DNA of 64,000 bases from Selenomonas sp. F0473 (GCF_000315545.1 NZ_JH992902.1:159280-223279); one strand, 5' to 3'; shown: positions 1 through 8,473, counted from the stretch's first letter. The notes: generated by a model not told the origin, from the letters alone. Translations and numbers: made by a program.

Positions 1-52
1 TCTAATATATATGTATTGACTGTATGAAAATATCAAGATGTTGTATCTATCG

Positions 53-123
53 TTGTGCTTCATGCACTTGCATAGTTATAATAAATGCGTTAGAATAGGG
101 GAGCCTAAAAAGGGCTTTCCTAT
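53..123 (+). promoter_or_regulatory. Putative promoter and leader hairpin of the activase-like gene
   Basis: A weak -35 (TTGTGC, 53-58) lies 18 bases before a consensus -10 (TATAAT, 77-82). The downstream leader can fold into a hairpin: ATAGG (95-99) pairs with CCTAT (119-123) and AGCC (102-105) with GGCT (113-116). No U-run follows, so it is not a plain terminator. What the hairpin does is unknown. Confidence 0.45.
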
Positions 124-137
124 TTAATATACATCAA

Positions 138-3100
138 ATGAAAAACTGCATTCTATTTGATACGGATATGACGGGTGGTGTTACTTTGGAATCCCCATTT
201 CGTGTCGGGGTGGATGTCGGATCGACGACCATCAAGCTGGTTGTGCTGGGCGAGGAACATGAGATCCTTTATAAGAACTACGCGCGCCACTTCTCGGAGA
301 TCGGCAGATCCCTGCAGGAAAACCTAACGCAGCTGAAAGAGCTCGTCGGCACGTCGAAGTTCTCGTTTGCGCTGACCGGCTCGGCTGGCATGGGTATCGC
401 GCAGCGCATCGGTCTGCCCTTCGTGCAGGAGGTCGTCGCGTGCGCCGCGGCGGTGCGGCGGCTCATCCCGCAGACGACCACCGCGGTGGAGCTTGGCGGC
501 GAGGATGCGAAGATTACCTATTTCGGCGATGCGCCGGAGCAGCGCATGAACGGCGTCTGTGCGGGCGGTACGGGATCGTTCATCGATCACATGGCGTCGC
601 TCCTCTCGACCGATCCCGTAGGACTGAACGCGCTTGCGGAAAAGGGCGAGCGCGTCTATGCCATCGCCTCGCGCTGCGGCGTGTTCGCCAAGACGGATAT
701 CCAAGCGCTCATGAACGACGGCGCGGAGAAAGCGGATATCGCGCTCTCCATCTTTCAGGCGGTCGTCAATCAGACCATCGGCAACCTCGCGCAGGGACGC
801 CCCATCGACGGCAACGTCGCATTCCTCGGCGGTCCTCTGCACTTTCTCCCCGAACTGAAAAAACGCTTTATCGAGACATTGAAACTCGACGAGGATCACG
901 TCGTCGATGTGGATTACGGCAATTATTTCGTCGCGGTCGGCGCGGCGCTTTCTGATGATGCCCGGACGATCGATATGCGGGAGATGGAACAGTGCGTCGC
1001 GCGCGCCGAGGAGGCTGCCGCCGCCGAGACGCGGACGGCGGACTTTACGCTGTTCCGCGATGCGGCGGACTACGCGGCGTTCAAGGCTCGCCATGACCGG
1101 GATAAGGTAAAGCGTGCGGAGCTTGCGGACTATCGCGGCGCGATCTGCATCGGTATCGACGCGGGATCGACGACGACGAAACTTGTCGCCATCGGCAGCG
1201 ATAAGCAGCTCCTCTATACCTCCTACGGCAGCAATCACGGTTCGCCGCTCCAGTCGGTCATTAGCGCCCTCCGTGAATTTTACAGCGTCATGCCCGCGGG
1301 CGCGCACATCGCGGGCGCAATGACGACGGGTTACGGCGAGGCGATTGTTAAGGCGGCGCTGCACGCGGACGGCGGCGAAGTCGAGACCTTTGCCCATCTG
1401 CGCGCGGCGCAGGAGTTCTGCCCCGACGTCAGCTTCGTGCTCGATATCGGCGGGCAGGATATGAAGTGTTTCTTCGTGCAGGACGGCAGCGTCGGCAATA
1501 TCACGCTGAACGAGGCGTGTTCGGCGGGCTGCGGCTCCTTTATCCAAAACTTCGCCGAGGGGCTGCACCTGACGCCCGGCGAGTTCGCGGCAAAGGCGAT
1601 CGACGCCAAAGCCCCCGTCGACCTCGGCACGCGCTGTACCGTCTTTATGAACTCAAAGGTCAAACAGGCGCAGAAGGAGGGCGCGGAGGTTGCCGACATC
1701 TCGGCGGGCATCGCCCTCTCGGTCGTTAAGAACGCGCTCTTTAAGGTCATGCAGCTCAAGGACGTGTCCACGCTCGGCGACAAGATCGTCGTGCAGGGCG
1801 GCACGTTCTACAACGACGCCGTTCTGCGCTCCCTTGAGAACCTGCTCGGCAAGGATGTCATCCGTCCCGACATCGCGGGGCTGATGGGCGCGTACGGCGC
1901 GGCGATCCTCGCCCTTGAGACCGGAACAGAGACGTCGACGCTGCTCGGCGCGGAGCAGCTTGGGAATTTTGAGACCAAGACGAGCTCCTATCGGTGCGGC
2001 AAATGCGGGAACAAATGCCTCATCACGATGCAGCAGTTCCCAAACGGCGAGCGCTACTTCACGGGCAACCGCTGCGAGCGCGGTATCGGCGGCGAGAAAC
2101 ACGAGGAGGACGCGCCGAACATCTACAAGTTCAAGTACCGGCGCGTGTTCAAGCATTACAAATCGCCCGCAGACCCGCGCCGCGGCAAGATCGGCATCCC
2201 GCGTACGCTCAATATGTACGAGGATTATCCGTTCTGGTTCACCTTCTTCGACAAACTCGGCTACGGCGTCGTCCTTTCGGGCAAATCCTCGCCGCAGCTC
2301 TTCTATAAGGGCATGGCGACCATCCCGTCGGACTCGCTCTGCTATCCCGCAAAGCTCGCGCACGGGCATATCGTCGACCTCGTCGAAAAGGGCGTCACGA
2401 CGATATTCTACCCCTGCGAGCCGCACAATATGGACGACAAGCCCGGCAGCGGCGCAAACAACTTCAACTGTCCGATCGTCACGTCCTACGCCGAGAACAT
2501 CCGCGGCAACATGGACATCCTGCGCGAGAAGAATATCCGCTTCCTCCAGCCGTTCCTGCCGATCAACGATCGCAATCGCATGATTGAGCGCCTAACTGAA
2601 GAGTTCGGTAAAATCGAGGGCATTGCGAAGAAGGAGATTGCCGCCGCCGTGGACGCGGGCTATGCAGAGATCGCGCAGTACCGGCAGGATGTGCGCGACT
2701 ACGGGCAGCAGATTCTCGACCGCATCGAGAAAACGGGCGAGCACGCCATACTCCTCGCGGGACGTCCCTATCATGTCGATCCCGAGATCAACCACGGCAT
2801 TCCGGAGATGATCCAGTCGTACAAGCTGCCGATCCTTTCCGAGGATGCGGTCTATCACATCCCCGTGCGAAAACGCCGCCTGCAGGTCGTCAACCAGTGG
2901 AGTTACCACGCGCGGCTCTATCATGCGGCGCAGTTCGTCGCGGAGCATCCGAACGTGACGCTCATCCAGCTCAGCTCGTTCGGCTGCGGCCTCGACGCGC
3001 TCACGACGACCGAGGTGCGCGAGATTCTCGAGTCGCACGAGCGTATCTATACGATGATCAAGCTCGACGAGGTGTCGAACCTCGGCGCAGCGCGGATTCG

Positions 3101-4448
3101 TCTGCGCTCGCTCATCGCCGCGCTCGCGCGGCGCGAGACGCCCGTCTATCATGAGGCTCCCGTCATCGAGCGGCCGCGGTTCACCGAGGACTGCAAAAAG
3201 ACGCACACCATCCTCGCGCCGCAGATGGCGCCGATTCATTTCGACCTTTTCCAAACGACCATGCGCAAGCACGGCTACAACGTCGTCATTCCGCCGATGC
3301 CGGATAAGGCGGCAATCGACATGGGACTGCGCTACGTTCACAACGACATGTGCTATCCCGCGATCGTCGTCATCGGACAGCTCATCTCAGCCCTCAAGGC
3401 GGGGATGTGCGACGCCGACCACACGAGCATCGCCCTCTTTCAGACCTGCGGCGCGTGCCGTGCGACGAACTACCTCGGCGTCCTGCGTAAAGCGTTGCGC
3501 GACGCGGGGTTCCCGAACGTCGCCGTCTTTGCCGTGCACGGCCTCCCGGAGGAGACCGACTCGTTCTCGTTCAGCCGCGAGATGATGGTCGACGCGGTGA
3601 AGGCCGCCGTCTACGGCGACCTCCTCATGAACGTCCGCAACCGCATGATGCCGTATGAGTTAGTCAAAGGTTCGACGCAGGCGGCATTTGATAAATGGAT
3701 GGCGCGCGCCAAGGACGAACTCGAACACGGCAATATCTTTAAGTTCCGCCGCACGGTGAAAGACATCGTGCGCGACTTCGACCACATCCCCATCGACGAA
3801 AATCTTTGGAAGCCAAAGGTCGGCATCGTCGGCGAAATTCTCGTCAAGTACCATCCCGTCGCGAACAACGATATCGAGACCGTGCTGATGAACGAGGGCG
3901 CGGAGGTCGTCATGCCCGACTTCATCGACTTTTTCCTCTACTCTGCGTACGACCCCATCGCGCAGCACAAACTGCTCGCGGGCTCGTACAAGGATAGGAT
4001 TTTTGGGCGTATGTTCATCAAGGTCATCGAGTTCTTCCGCGCGCCCATGCGAAAGGCGCTCGAATCGAGCTGTCACTTTCGCCCGCCGCAGTCCATCGAT
4101 CATACGGCGCAGCTCGCGGCGCGCCATGTCAGCCTCGGCAATATGGCGGGCGAGGGGTGGTTCCTCACGGGCGAGATGGTCAAGCTCATCGAAGAGGGCG
4201 TGCCGAACGTCATCTGCCTCCAGCCGTTCGGCTGCCTGCCGAACCACATCACGGGCAAAGGCGTCATGCACGACCTGCGCAAGGCCTATCGCGGCGCGAA
4301 CATCACCGCAATCGACTGCGACGCGGGATCGAGCGAAGTCAACCAGCTCAACCGCATCAAGCTTATGCTTGCCGTCGCGAAGGAGCGGCGGCCGCAGAGC
4401 GAAGCGCATACGGCGGAACGACACGCCGCAATGGAGTATGCGCACTGA
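138..4448 (+). CDS. 2-hydroxyacyl-CoA dehydratase activase-like fusion protein (double BadF ATPase + DUF2229 + HgdB-like)
   Basis: This 1436-residue protein joins two ASKHA (BadF/BadG/BcrA/BcrD) ATPase domains, a DUF2229 segment and a C-terminal region resembling the dehydratase subunit. The phosphate-binding motifs are DVGSTT near residue 26 and DAGSTTTK near 342. NEACSAGCGSF near 458 matches the Fe-S cysteine region of the HgdC activator, and RCGKCGNKC near 619 adds a cysteine cluster. FQTCGACR near 1100 lies in the HgdB-like part. HgdC-type activators use ATP to inject an electron into a dehydratase; the physiological substrate of these giant stand-alone fusions is not established. No Shine-Dalgarno sequence precedes ATG 138 or ATG 168. 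A TTG at 186 follows GGTGGTG at good spacing and fits the usual N-terminus better, so the true start is uncertain. It is probably monocistronic. Confidence 0.85.
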   Translation: MKNCILFDTDMTGGVTLESPFRVGVDVGSTTIKLVVLGEEHEILYKNYARHFSEIGRSLQENLTQLKELVGTSKFSFALTGSAGMGIAQRIGLPFVQEVVACAAAVRRLIPQTTTAVELGGEDAKITYFGDAPEQRMNGVCAGGTGSFIDHMASLLSTDPVGLNALAEKGERVYAIASRCGVFAKTDIQALMNDGAEKADIALSIFQAVVNQTIGNLAQGRPIDGNVAFLGGPLHFLPELKKRFIETLKLDEDHVVDVDYGNYFVAVGAALSDDARTIDMREMEQCVARAEEAAAAETRTADFTLFRDAADYAAFKARHDRDKVKRAELADYRGAICIGIDAGSTTTKLVAIGSDKQLLYTSYGSNHGSPLQSVISALREFYSVMPAGAHIAGAMTTGYGEAIVKAALHADGGEVETFAHLRAAQEFCPDVSFVLDIGGQDMKCFFVQDGSVGNITLNEACSAGCGSFIQNFAEGLHLTPGEFAAKAIDAKAPVDLGTRCTVFMNSKVKQAQKEGAEVADISAGIALSVVKNALFKVMQLKDVSTLGDKIVVQGGTFYNDAVLRSLENLLGKDVIRPDIAGLMGAYGAAILALETGTETSTLLGAEQLGNFETKTSSYRCGKCGNKCLITMQQFPNGERYFTGNRCERGIGGEKHEEDAPNIYKFKYRRVFKHYKSPADPRRGKIGIPRTLNMYEDYPFWFTFFDKLGYGVVLSGKSSPQLFYKGMATIPSDSLCYPAKLAHGHIVDLVEKGVTTIFYPCEPHNMDDKPGSGANNFNCPIVTSYAENIRGNMDILREKNIRFLQPFLPINDRNRMIERLTEEFGKIEGIAKKEIAAAVDAGYAEIAQYRQDVRDYGQQILDRIEKTGEHAILLAGRPYHVDPEINHGIPEMIQSYKLPILSEDAVYHIPVRKRRLQVVNQWSYHARLYHAAQFVAEHPNVTLIQLSSFGCGLDALTTTEVREILESHERIYTMIKLDEVSNLGAARIRLRSLIAALARRETPVYHEAPVIERPRFTEDCKKTHTILAPQMAPIHFDLFQTTMRKHGYNVVIPPMPDKAAIDMGLRYVHNDMCYPAIVVIGQLISALKAGMCDADHTSIALFQTCGACRATNYLGVLRKALRDAGFPNVAVFAVHGLPEETDSFSFSREMMVDAVKAAVYGDLLMNVRNRMMPYELVKGSTQAAFDKWMARAKDELEHGNIFKFRRTVKDIVRDFDHIPIDENLWKPKVGIVGEILVKYHPVANNDIETVLMNEGAEVVMPDFIDFFLYSAYDPIAQHKLLAGSYKDRIFGRMFIKVIEFFRAPMRKALESSCHFRPPQSIDHTAQLAARHVSLGNMAGEGWFLTGEMVKLIEEGVPNVICLQPFGCLPNHITGKGVMHDLRKAYRGANITAIDCDAGSSEVNQLNRIKLMLAVAKERRPQSEAHTAERHAAMEYAH

Positions 4449-4511
4449 TATAGAAAGATCCAAAACGCAGAATTGCGTGCTCTAAAATTGATTACCGCGG
4501 ATACGGCGTAT

Positions 4512-4531
4512 CATGTCCCCACGAGGACATG
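4512..4531 (+). other. Short hairpin in the intergenic region
   Basis: CATGTCC (4512-4518) pairs perfectly with GGACATG (4525-4531) over a six-base loop. It has no U-tract and lies between the activase stop codon and the terminator at 4564. It may stabilise the 3' end of the transcript. Apart from this, the terminator and the promoter listed below, I see nothing else in the 304-base gap 4449-4752. Confidence 0.4.
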
Positions 4532-4563
4532 TAAACGCGGCGCACAGCGGGGATCATCATAGG

Positions 4564-4606
4564 AACTATTGCATTGACGCATCATGGCGTTTGTGCAATA
4601 GTTTTT
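4564..4606 (+). terminator. Rho-independent terminator after the activase-like gene
   Basis: A ten-base stem (AACTATTGCA, 4564-4573, with TGCAATAGTT, 4594-4603) encloses a second small stem (ACGC, 4577-4580, with GCGT, 4587-4590). A T-run starts inside the right arm, at 4602-4606. It separates the activase transcript from the LexA-type promoter that follows. Confidence 0.75.
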
Positions 4607-4663
4607 CTTTGCAAAAATACGTTCTTCGAACAAAAAAACGCGAAAAATATGTTCGTAAAAGTA

Positions 4664-4711
4664 TTGACAGAACATATTTTCTGTGCTATATTATATCCGA
4701 ACAGAGGTTTT
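4664..4711 (+). promoter_or_regulatory. Promoter with two LexA (DinR-type) operator-like boxes
   Basis: A consensus -35 (TTGACA, 4664-4669) and a TGC-extended -10 (TATATT, 4687-4692) are 17 bases apart. Between them lies GAAC-ATAT-TTTC (4670-4681), inside the inverted repeat CAGAA-N6-TTCTG. Just after the -10 lies CGAAC-AGAG-GTTTT (4698-4711). Both resemble the Gram-positive LexA box CGAAC-N4-GTTCG, with one core mismatch each. The positions, inside and just after the promoter, suit repression. The match is read by eye; LexA is not in this window. Confidence 0.65.
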
Positions 4712-4752
4712 AAGAATGTATATACGAAATTACTCTGAACGGAGGGATATAT

Positions 4753-5103
4753 ATGAAACGTATCGGTCTTGCGATCGGCACATTTGCGCTCCTGTGGATG
4801 GTCGTCTCGTCTCTTCATTTGACGAATCCTTATCTGCGGTCGGCGGAGTTTATGGAGATATCGGTGACGCGCGGCGACAGTGTCTGGACGATCGCGCGCA
4901 AATATGCGTCTAAGGAATCGATGGCGCGAGAGCTTGAGGAAGCGATCATCGAGGTAAACGATCTCCCGCCGGACGGCGCGCTCTATGCGGGCCGCCGCCT
5001 GCGCATTCCCGTGATCGAACCCGCGGAGCAGTTACAAGCGATGGCGGAACACAAAGCCCTTGACACACCCGCACGCGCGCCTTATAATGGCGTTACCGAG
5101 TAG
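4753..5103 (+). CDS. LysM-domain membrane-anchored small protein, YneA-like
   Basis: The 116-residue protein has one N-terminal membrane segment (about residues 4-22) and an extracytoplasmic LysM fold (about 35-92, from ISVTRGDSVWTIARKY to LYAGRRLRIPV). This is the architecture of YneA, the SOS-induced cell-division inhibitor of Bacillus, which is likewise a short membrane protein with a LysM domain. A clear GGAGGG (4741-4746) sets the start. LexA-like boxes in its promoter support the same role, but yneA usually sits beside lexA and here it does not. The promoter of thrS lies inside its last codons. A general peptidoglycan-binding role without SOS control remains possible. Confidence 0.7.
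   Translation: MKRIGLAIGTFALLWMVVSSLHLTNPYLRSAEFMEISVTRGDSVWTIARKYASKESMARELEEAIIEVNDLPPDGALYAGRRLRIPVIEPAEQLQAMAEHKALDTPARAPYNGVTE
5060..5088 (+). promoter_or_regulatory. Consensus promoter for thrS inside the end of the LysM gene
   Basis: TTGACA (5060-5065) and TATAAT (5083-5088) are separated by exactly 17 bases, a perfect sigma-A/70-type promoter. Transcription should start near A5095, at the very end of the LysM gene. The thrS leader would then be only about 100 bases. Confidence 0.75.
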
Positions 5104-5174
5104 GGTGGAATCATAACAGCCTTGTCCCTAGCGATAGATTTCCTATCCCGTGGGGCGGGGCTTTTCTTTGTTTT
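5102..5174 (+). promoter_or_regulatory. Attenuator-like leader of thrS with a partial T-box motif
   Basis: A strong hairpin lies between promoter and gene: AGCCTTGTCCC (5118-5128) pairs with GGGGCGGGGCT (5152-5162), allowing three G-U pairs. An inner GATAG/CTATC stem (5133-5147) sits within it and a T-rich tail follows. Upstream, AGGGTGGAA (5102-5110) matches the first part of the T-box consensus, and AGGG could pair with CCCT (5126-5129) as a competing fold. TGGA would suit a tRNA-Thr end with discriminator U. There is no room for a T-box stem I after the predicted start site, so this is not a canonical T-box. Confidence 0.5.
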
Positions 5175-5197
5175 CCAGATTGGGAGGAGAGCGTCTT

Positions 5198-7117
5198 ATG
5201 GTAAAGCTGACACTGCCGGACGGATCCGTTCGCGAGGCAGAGCGCGGAACGACATTGCTCGATGTCGTGAAACAGATGAGCAACTCGCTGGCCAAGAAGG
5301 CATTGGCGGCGAGCCTTGACGGAAAGACCGTGGATCTCATGACGCCCGTGACAAAGGATGCCGTTTTTCAGGTGCTGACCTTTGAGGATGCGGGCGGACG
5401 GCTTGCGCTGCGGCATACCTGCTCTCATATCATGGCACAGGCGGTGAAGCGGCTTTACAAGGACTGCAGCGTGCAGCTCGCCATCGGTCCCGCGATCGAG
5501 AACGGCTTCTACTATGACTTCGATATGGAGCGGCAGCTGACGGATGCGGATCTGCGCGACATTGAAAAGGAAATGAAGAAGATCGTCAAGGAGAACCTGA
5601 AACTCGAGCGCCGGGAGATCCCGCGGAGCGAGGCGATCGCATACTTCAAGGAAAAGGGCGAAAACTATAAGGTAGAGCTGATCGAGGACCTGCCCGAGGA
5701 TGCGACGATCTCGACCTATACGCAGGGGGAATTCACCGATCTCTGCGCGGGGCCTCACGTACTGTCGACGGGTAAGGTTAAGGCGCTCAAGCTGCAGAGC
5801 ATCGCAGGCGCCTATTGGCGCGGCAGCGAGAAGAATAAGATGTTGCAGCGCATTTACGGTACGGCGTTCGAAAAGCAGGAAGAACTGGACGCTTACCTTC
5901 ACATGCTTGAGGAGGCGGCAAAGCGCGACCATCGAAAACTCGGACGCGAGCTCGATCTTTTCAGTCTGCATGAGGAGGGCCCGGGCTTCCCGTTCTTCCA
6001 TCCGAACGGCATGATTCTGCGCAACGAACTGTTGAACTACTGGCGCGAAGTCCATCGCCGCTACGGCTATCAAGAGATTAGTACCCCAGTCATTCTGAGC
6101 CGAAAGCTATGGGAAACCTCCGGCCACTGGTTCCACTACCGTGAGAATATGTATACGACCACGATCGATGACGAGGACTATGCGATCAAGCCGATGAACT
6201 GCCCCGGCGGCATGCTCGTCTACAAATCGCAGCTGCACAGCTACCGCGATCTGCCGCTGCGCCTCGCGGAACTCGGTCTCGTCCATCGGCACGAGCTCTC
6301 GGGCGCGTTGCACGGGCTCTTTCGCGTACGCAACTTCACACAGGACGACGCGCATCTCTTCGTAACGCCCGATCAGATCGAGGGAGAGATTCAGCATACG
6401 ATTGATCTCTTCGACGAGGTGTACCGTACGTTTGGACTTTCGTATAAGGCCGAACTTTCCACGCGCCCGGAGGACTCGATGGGATCGGACGAGATGTGGG
6501 AACTCGCGACGAACGGGCTGCAGAAGGCTCTTGAGAACCGCAATCTCGACTACATTGTCAACGAAGGGGACGGCGCGTTCTACGGTCCGAAGATCGACTT
6601 CCACCTGCGCGACTCGATCGGGCGGACATGGCAGTGCGGTACGATCCAGCTCGATATGAGCCTGCCCGAGAAATTCGATTTGACTTATGTCGGCGAGGAT
6701 GGGGAGAAGCATCGCCCCGTCATGCTCCACCGCGTCGTTTACGGCTCAATTGAGCGCTTCATCGGTATTCTGATCGAGAACTTTGCGGGCGCGTTCCCCG
6801 TGTGGATGGCGCCCGTGCAGGTGCGTATCCTGCCGATTACCGAGCGCCATGCGGACTATGCGGAGCGGCTGCGCCGCGAAATGTTCGACCGCGGCATCCG
6901 CGTGGAGGTCGACGACCGCAACGAGAAGACGGGGTACAAGATCCGCGAGAGTCAGGTCAAGAAAACCCCGTATACGCTCGTCGTCGGAGATCAGGAGCAG
7001 GAAGGAAATACGGTGGCCGTACGCAAATACGGCGAGAAGGACAGCGCGGTCATGTCCGCCGCAGAGTTCATCGCGTTCGTGGAGAAAAAGATCGCGGAAC
7101 GCGCATCCTCGTATTGA
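5198..7117 (+). CDS. thrS: Threonyl-tRNA synthetase
   Basis: The 639-residue enzyme charges tRNA-Thr with threonine. It has the full class II layout: N-terminal TGS domain (about 1-62), editing domain with HTCSHIMAQAV (near 75), the catalytic core with motif 2 (LVHRHELSGALHGLFRVRNF) and motif 3, and a C-terminal anticodon-binding domain ending about residue 637. The frame is open further upstream, but ATG 5198 follows GGGAGGAG at good spacing and gives the usual MVKLTLPDG start. It has its own promoter and leader hairpin, so expression is probably controlled separately from the LysM gene upstream. Confidence 0.97.
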   Translation: MVKLTLPDGSVREAERGTTLLDVVKQMSNSLAKKALAASLDGKTVDLMTPVTKDAVFQVLTFEDAGGRLALRHTCSHIMAQAVKRLYKDCSVQLAIGPAIENGFYYDFDMERQLTDADLRDIEKEMKKIVKENLKLERREIPRSEAIAYFKEKGENYKVELIEDLPEDATISTYTQGEFTDLCAGPHVLSTGKVKALKLQSIAGAYWRGSEKNKMLQRIYGTAFEKQEELDAYLHMLEEAAKRDHRKLGRELDLFSLHEEGPGFPFFHPNGMILRNELLNYWREVHRRYGYQEISTPVILSRKLWETSGHWFHYRENMYTTTIDDEDYAIKPMNCPGGMLVYKSQLHSYRDLPLRLAELGLVHRHELSGALHGLFRVRNFTQDDAHLFVTPDQIEGEIQHTIDLFDEVYRTFGLSYKAELSTRPEDSMGSDEMWELATNGLQKALENRNLDYIVNEGDGAFYGPKIDFHLRDSIGRTWQCGTIQLDMSLPEKFDLTYVGEDGEKHRPVMLHRVVYGSIERFIGILIENFAGAFPVWMAPVQVRILPITERHADYAERLRREMFDRGIRVEVDDRNEKTGYKIRESQVKKTPYTLVVGDQEQEGNTVAVRKYGEKDSAVMSAAEFIAFVEKKIAERASSY

Positions 7118-7142
7118 CAATCGCGGAAAATTGTGATAGCAT
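7114..7142 (+). promoter_or_regulatory. Promoter of the infC-rpmI-rplT operon
   Basis: TTGACA (7114-7119) overlaps the thrS stop codon. Seventeen bases later is TAGCAT (7137-7142), preceded by TG at 7134-7135, giving an extended -10. This places the start of transcription near 7149, just ahead of the structured leader. Confidence 0.65.
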
Positions 7143-7160
7143 AATTTTCGTTGAAAGCAG

Positions 7161-7245
7161 AGGCCACCGCTTCTCACCTGCGGACACAGATGTCCGGCGG
7201 GTCGATATAGAACTTTTTAGGGTGGCTTTATGCCGCCCTTTTCTA
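7161..7245 (+). promoter_or_regulatory. L20-type leader with terminator/antiterminator upstream of infC
   Basis: The leader holds a stem-loop (ACCTGC-GGACA, 7176-7186, with TGTCC and GCGGGT, 7191-7202) and a terminator (AGGGTGGC, 7219-7226, with GCCGCCCT, 7232-7239, then T-rich). GCCACC (7163-7168) can instead pair with GGTGGC (7221-7226), which would break the terminator. This mutually exclusive layout before infC-rpmI-rplT is that of ribosomal protein L20 autoregulation in Firmicutes. L20 binding itself is inferred from the family. Confidence 0.7.
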
Positions 7246-7292
7246 TTGCCGGATGGCACTGCGGTGCATCCAAAACAGGAGGTGTTCTTGCC

Positions 7293-7874
7293 ATAAGCAG
7301 GGAATCTTTGCGAATCAATGAGGAAATCCGAATCCGTGAGGTGCGTGTCACCAGCGCGGCGGGGGAACAGCTCGGCATTATGCCGACAGTCGAGGCGCTT
7401 CGCATGGCGGAGGATCAGCATCTTGATTTGGTCGAAGTTGCGCCGAACGCAAGACCTCCCGTCTGCCGCATCATGGATTTTGGGAAATTCCGCTATGAGC
7501 AGCAGAAACGCGAAAAAGAAGCGAAAAAAAAGCAAAAGACCATCAGTATCAAAGAGGTCAAACTCCGTCCGAATATCGACGAGCACGACTTCAACGTCAA
7601 ACTGAAGAATGCGCTTCGCTTCGTTGAAGAGGGCAACAAGGTCAAAGTGACGATCATGTTCCGCGGGCGGGAGCTTTCCCATCCGGAACTCGGGCGCGCG
7701 GTTCTTGACCGCGTCTCCGAGCGCATGGGAGAACTTGTGACCATTGAGCGCGGCGCGAAGCTGGAGGGGAAGAACATGACCATGATTCTTTCACCGAAAG
7801 TACAGAAGCCCGCCAAGGCGCAAAAGCCCGCGAAGCAGCAGGATAAAGGAGGAAACGACGATGCCGAAGATTAA
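7293..7874 (+). CDS. infC: Translation initiation factor IF-3, probable ATA start
   Basis: IF-3 binds the 30S subunit, keeps it free of 50S and checks start-codon choice. The 193-residue product begins [12 protein letters not shown] after the start, the normal N-terminus of the family, and includes the [19 protein letters not shown] linker region. No ATG, GTG or TTG lies in frame near the AGGAGGTG (7277-7284). The best start is ATA 7293, ten bases downstream. IF-3 genes are known for non-standard ATT/ATA starts, which let IF-3 repress its own translation. An in-frame ATG at 7230 lies in the terminator loop and would add 21 unlike residues. The end overlaps rpmI by 14 bases. Confidence 0.9.
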   Translation: MSRESLRINEEIRIREVRVTSAAGEQLGIMPTVEALRMAEDQHLDLVEVAPNARPPVCRIMDFGKFRYEQQKREKEAKKKQKTISIKEVKLRPNIDEHDFNVKLKNALRFVEEGNKVKVTIMFRGRELSHPELGRAVLDRVSERMGELVTIERGAKLEGKNMTMILSPKVQKPAKAQKPAKQQDKGGNDDAED

Positions 7875-8058
7875 GACGCGCCGTGCTGCGGCAAAACGCT
7901 TTACCGCCACGGGGAGCGGCGAGTTCCGCCGCAACAAGGCGTATAAGAGACATATCCTGGAGAAGAAGTCCCCGAAGCGCAAGCGTAACCTGCGCAAAGC
8001 TGCGCTTGCCGATACGTCGGATCACAAGCGCATCCGAAAGATGCTCCCCTACGCATAA
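7861..8058 (+). CDS. rpmI: 50S ribosomal protein L35
   Basis: The 65-residue, very basic protein starts [14 protein letters not shown] and contains [16 protein letters not shown], both typical of L35. It is a small component of the large ribosomal subunit. The start overlaps the end of infC by 14 bases, so translation is probably coupled. A GGAGG stands inside the infC coding end just upstream (7849-7853). The order infC-rpmI-rplT is the standard one. Confidence 0.97.
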   Translation: MPKIKTRRAAAKRFTATGSGEFRRNKAYKRHILEKKSPKRKRNLRKAALADTSDHKRIRKMLPYA

Positions 8059-8113
8059 TCGGGGTACAAATGAAACGCCCCGTATGTGCGGGTAGGAAAC
8101 AGGAGGAATCGAA

Positions 8114-8467
8114 ATGCCAAGAGTAAAGAGCGGTGTCACGGCGCACCGTCGACATAAGAAGATATTAAAACTTGCCAAGGGATACCGCGGCGCACGCAGC
8201 AAACAGTTCAAGAAGGCCAACGAGACGGTCATGAAGGCGCTCTACTACGCGCGCCGCGATCGCCGCGCGAAGAAGGGGACGTTCCGCCGCCTTTGGATCA
8301 CCCGCATCAACGCGGCGGCCCGTACCAACGGTATCTCGTACAGCCGGCTGATCGCAGGGCTGACGAAGGCCGGGGTCGAGGTCAACCGCAAGATGCTCGC
8401 CGACCTCGCCGTCGCGGATGCGGCTGCATTCACGCAGCTCGTTGCCGTGGCGAAGGAAAATCAGTAA
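8114..8467 (+). CDS. rplT: 50S ribosomal protein L20
   Basis: The 117-residue protein starts [19 protein letters not shown] and has the family length. L20 is needed early in 50S assembly and in Firmicutes is also the repressor that acts on the infC leader. A good AGGAGG (8102-8107) precedes the ATG. It is the last gene of the infC-rpmI-rplT operon; a terminator follows at 8474. Confidence 0.97.
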   Translation: MPRVKSGVTAHRRHKKILKLAKGYRGARSKQFKKANETVMKALYYARRDRRAKKGTFRRLWITRINAAARTNGISYSRLIAGLTKAGVEVNRKMLADLAVADAAAFTQLVAVAKENQ

Positions 8468-8473
8468 GACAGG

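Noticed and set aside
4513-4713. 66-codon ORF in the intergenic region before the LysM gene
   Set aside because: It runs across a terminator and the LexA-type promoter, has no ribosome-binding site and no coding character.
5102-5162. Canonical T-box riboswitch before thrS
   Set aside because: Only the AGGGTGGAA part matches. The predicted transcript starts at about 5095, leaving no stem I or specifier loop; the sequence upstream is LysM coding.
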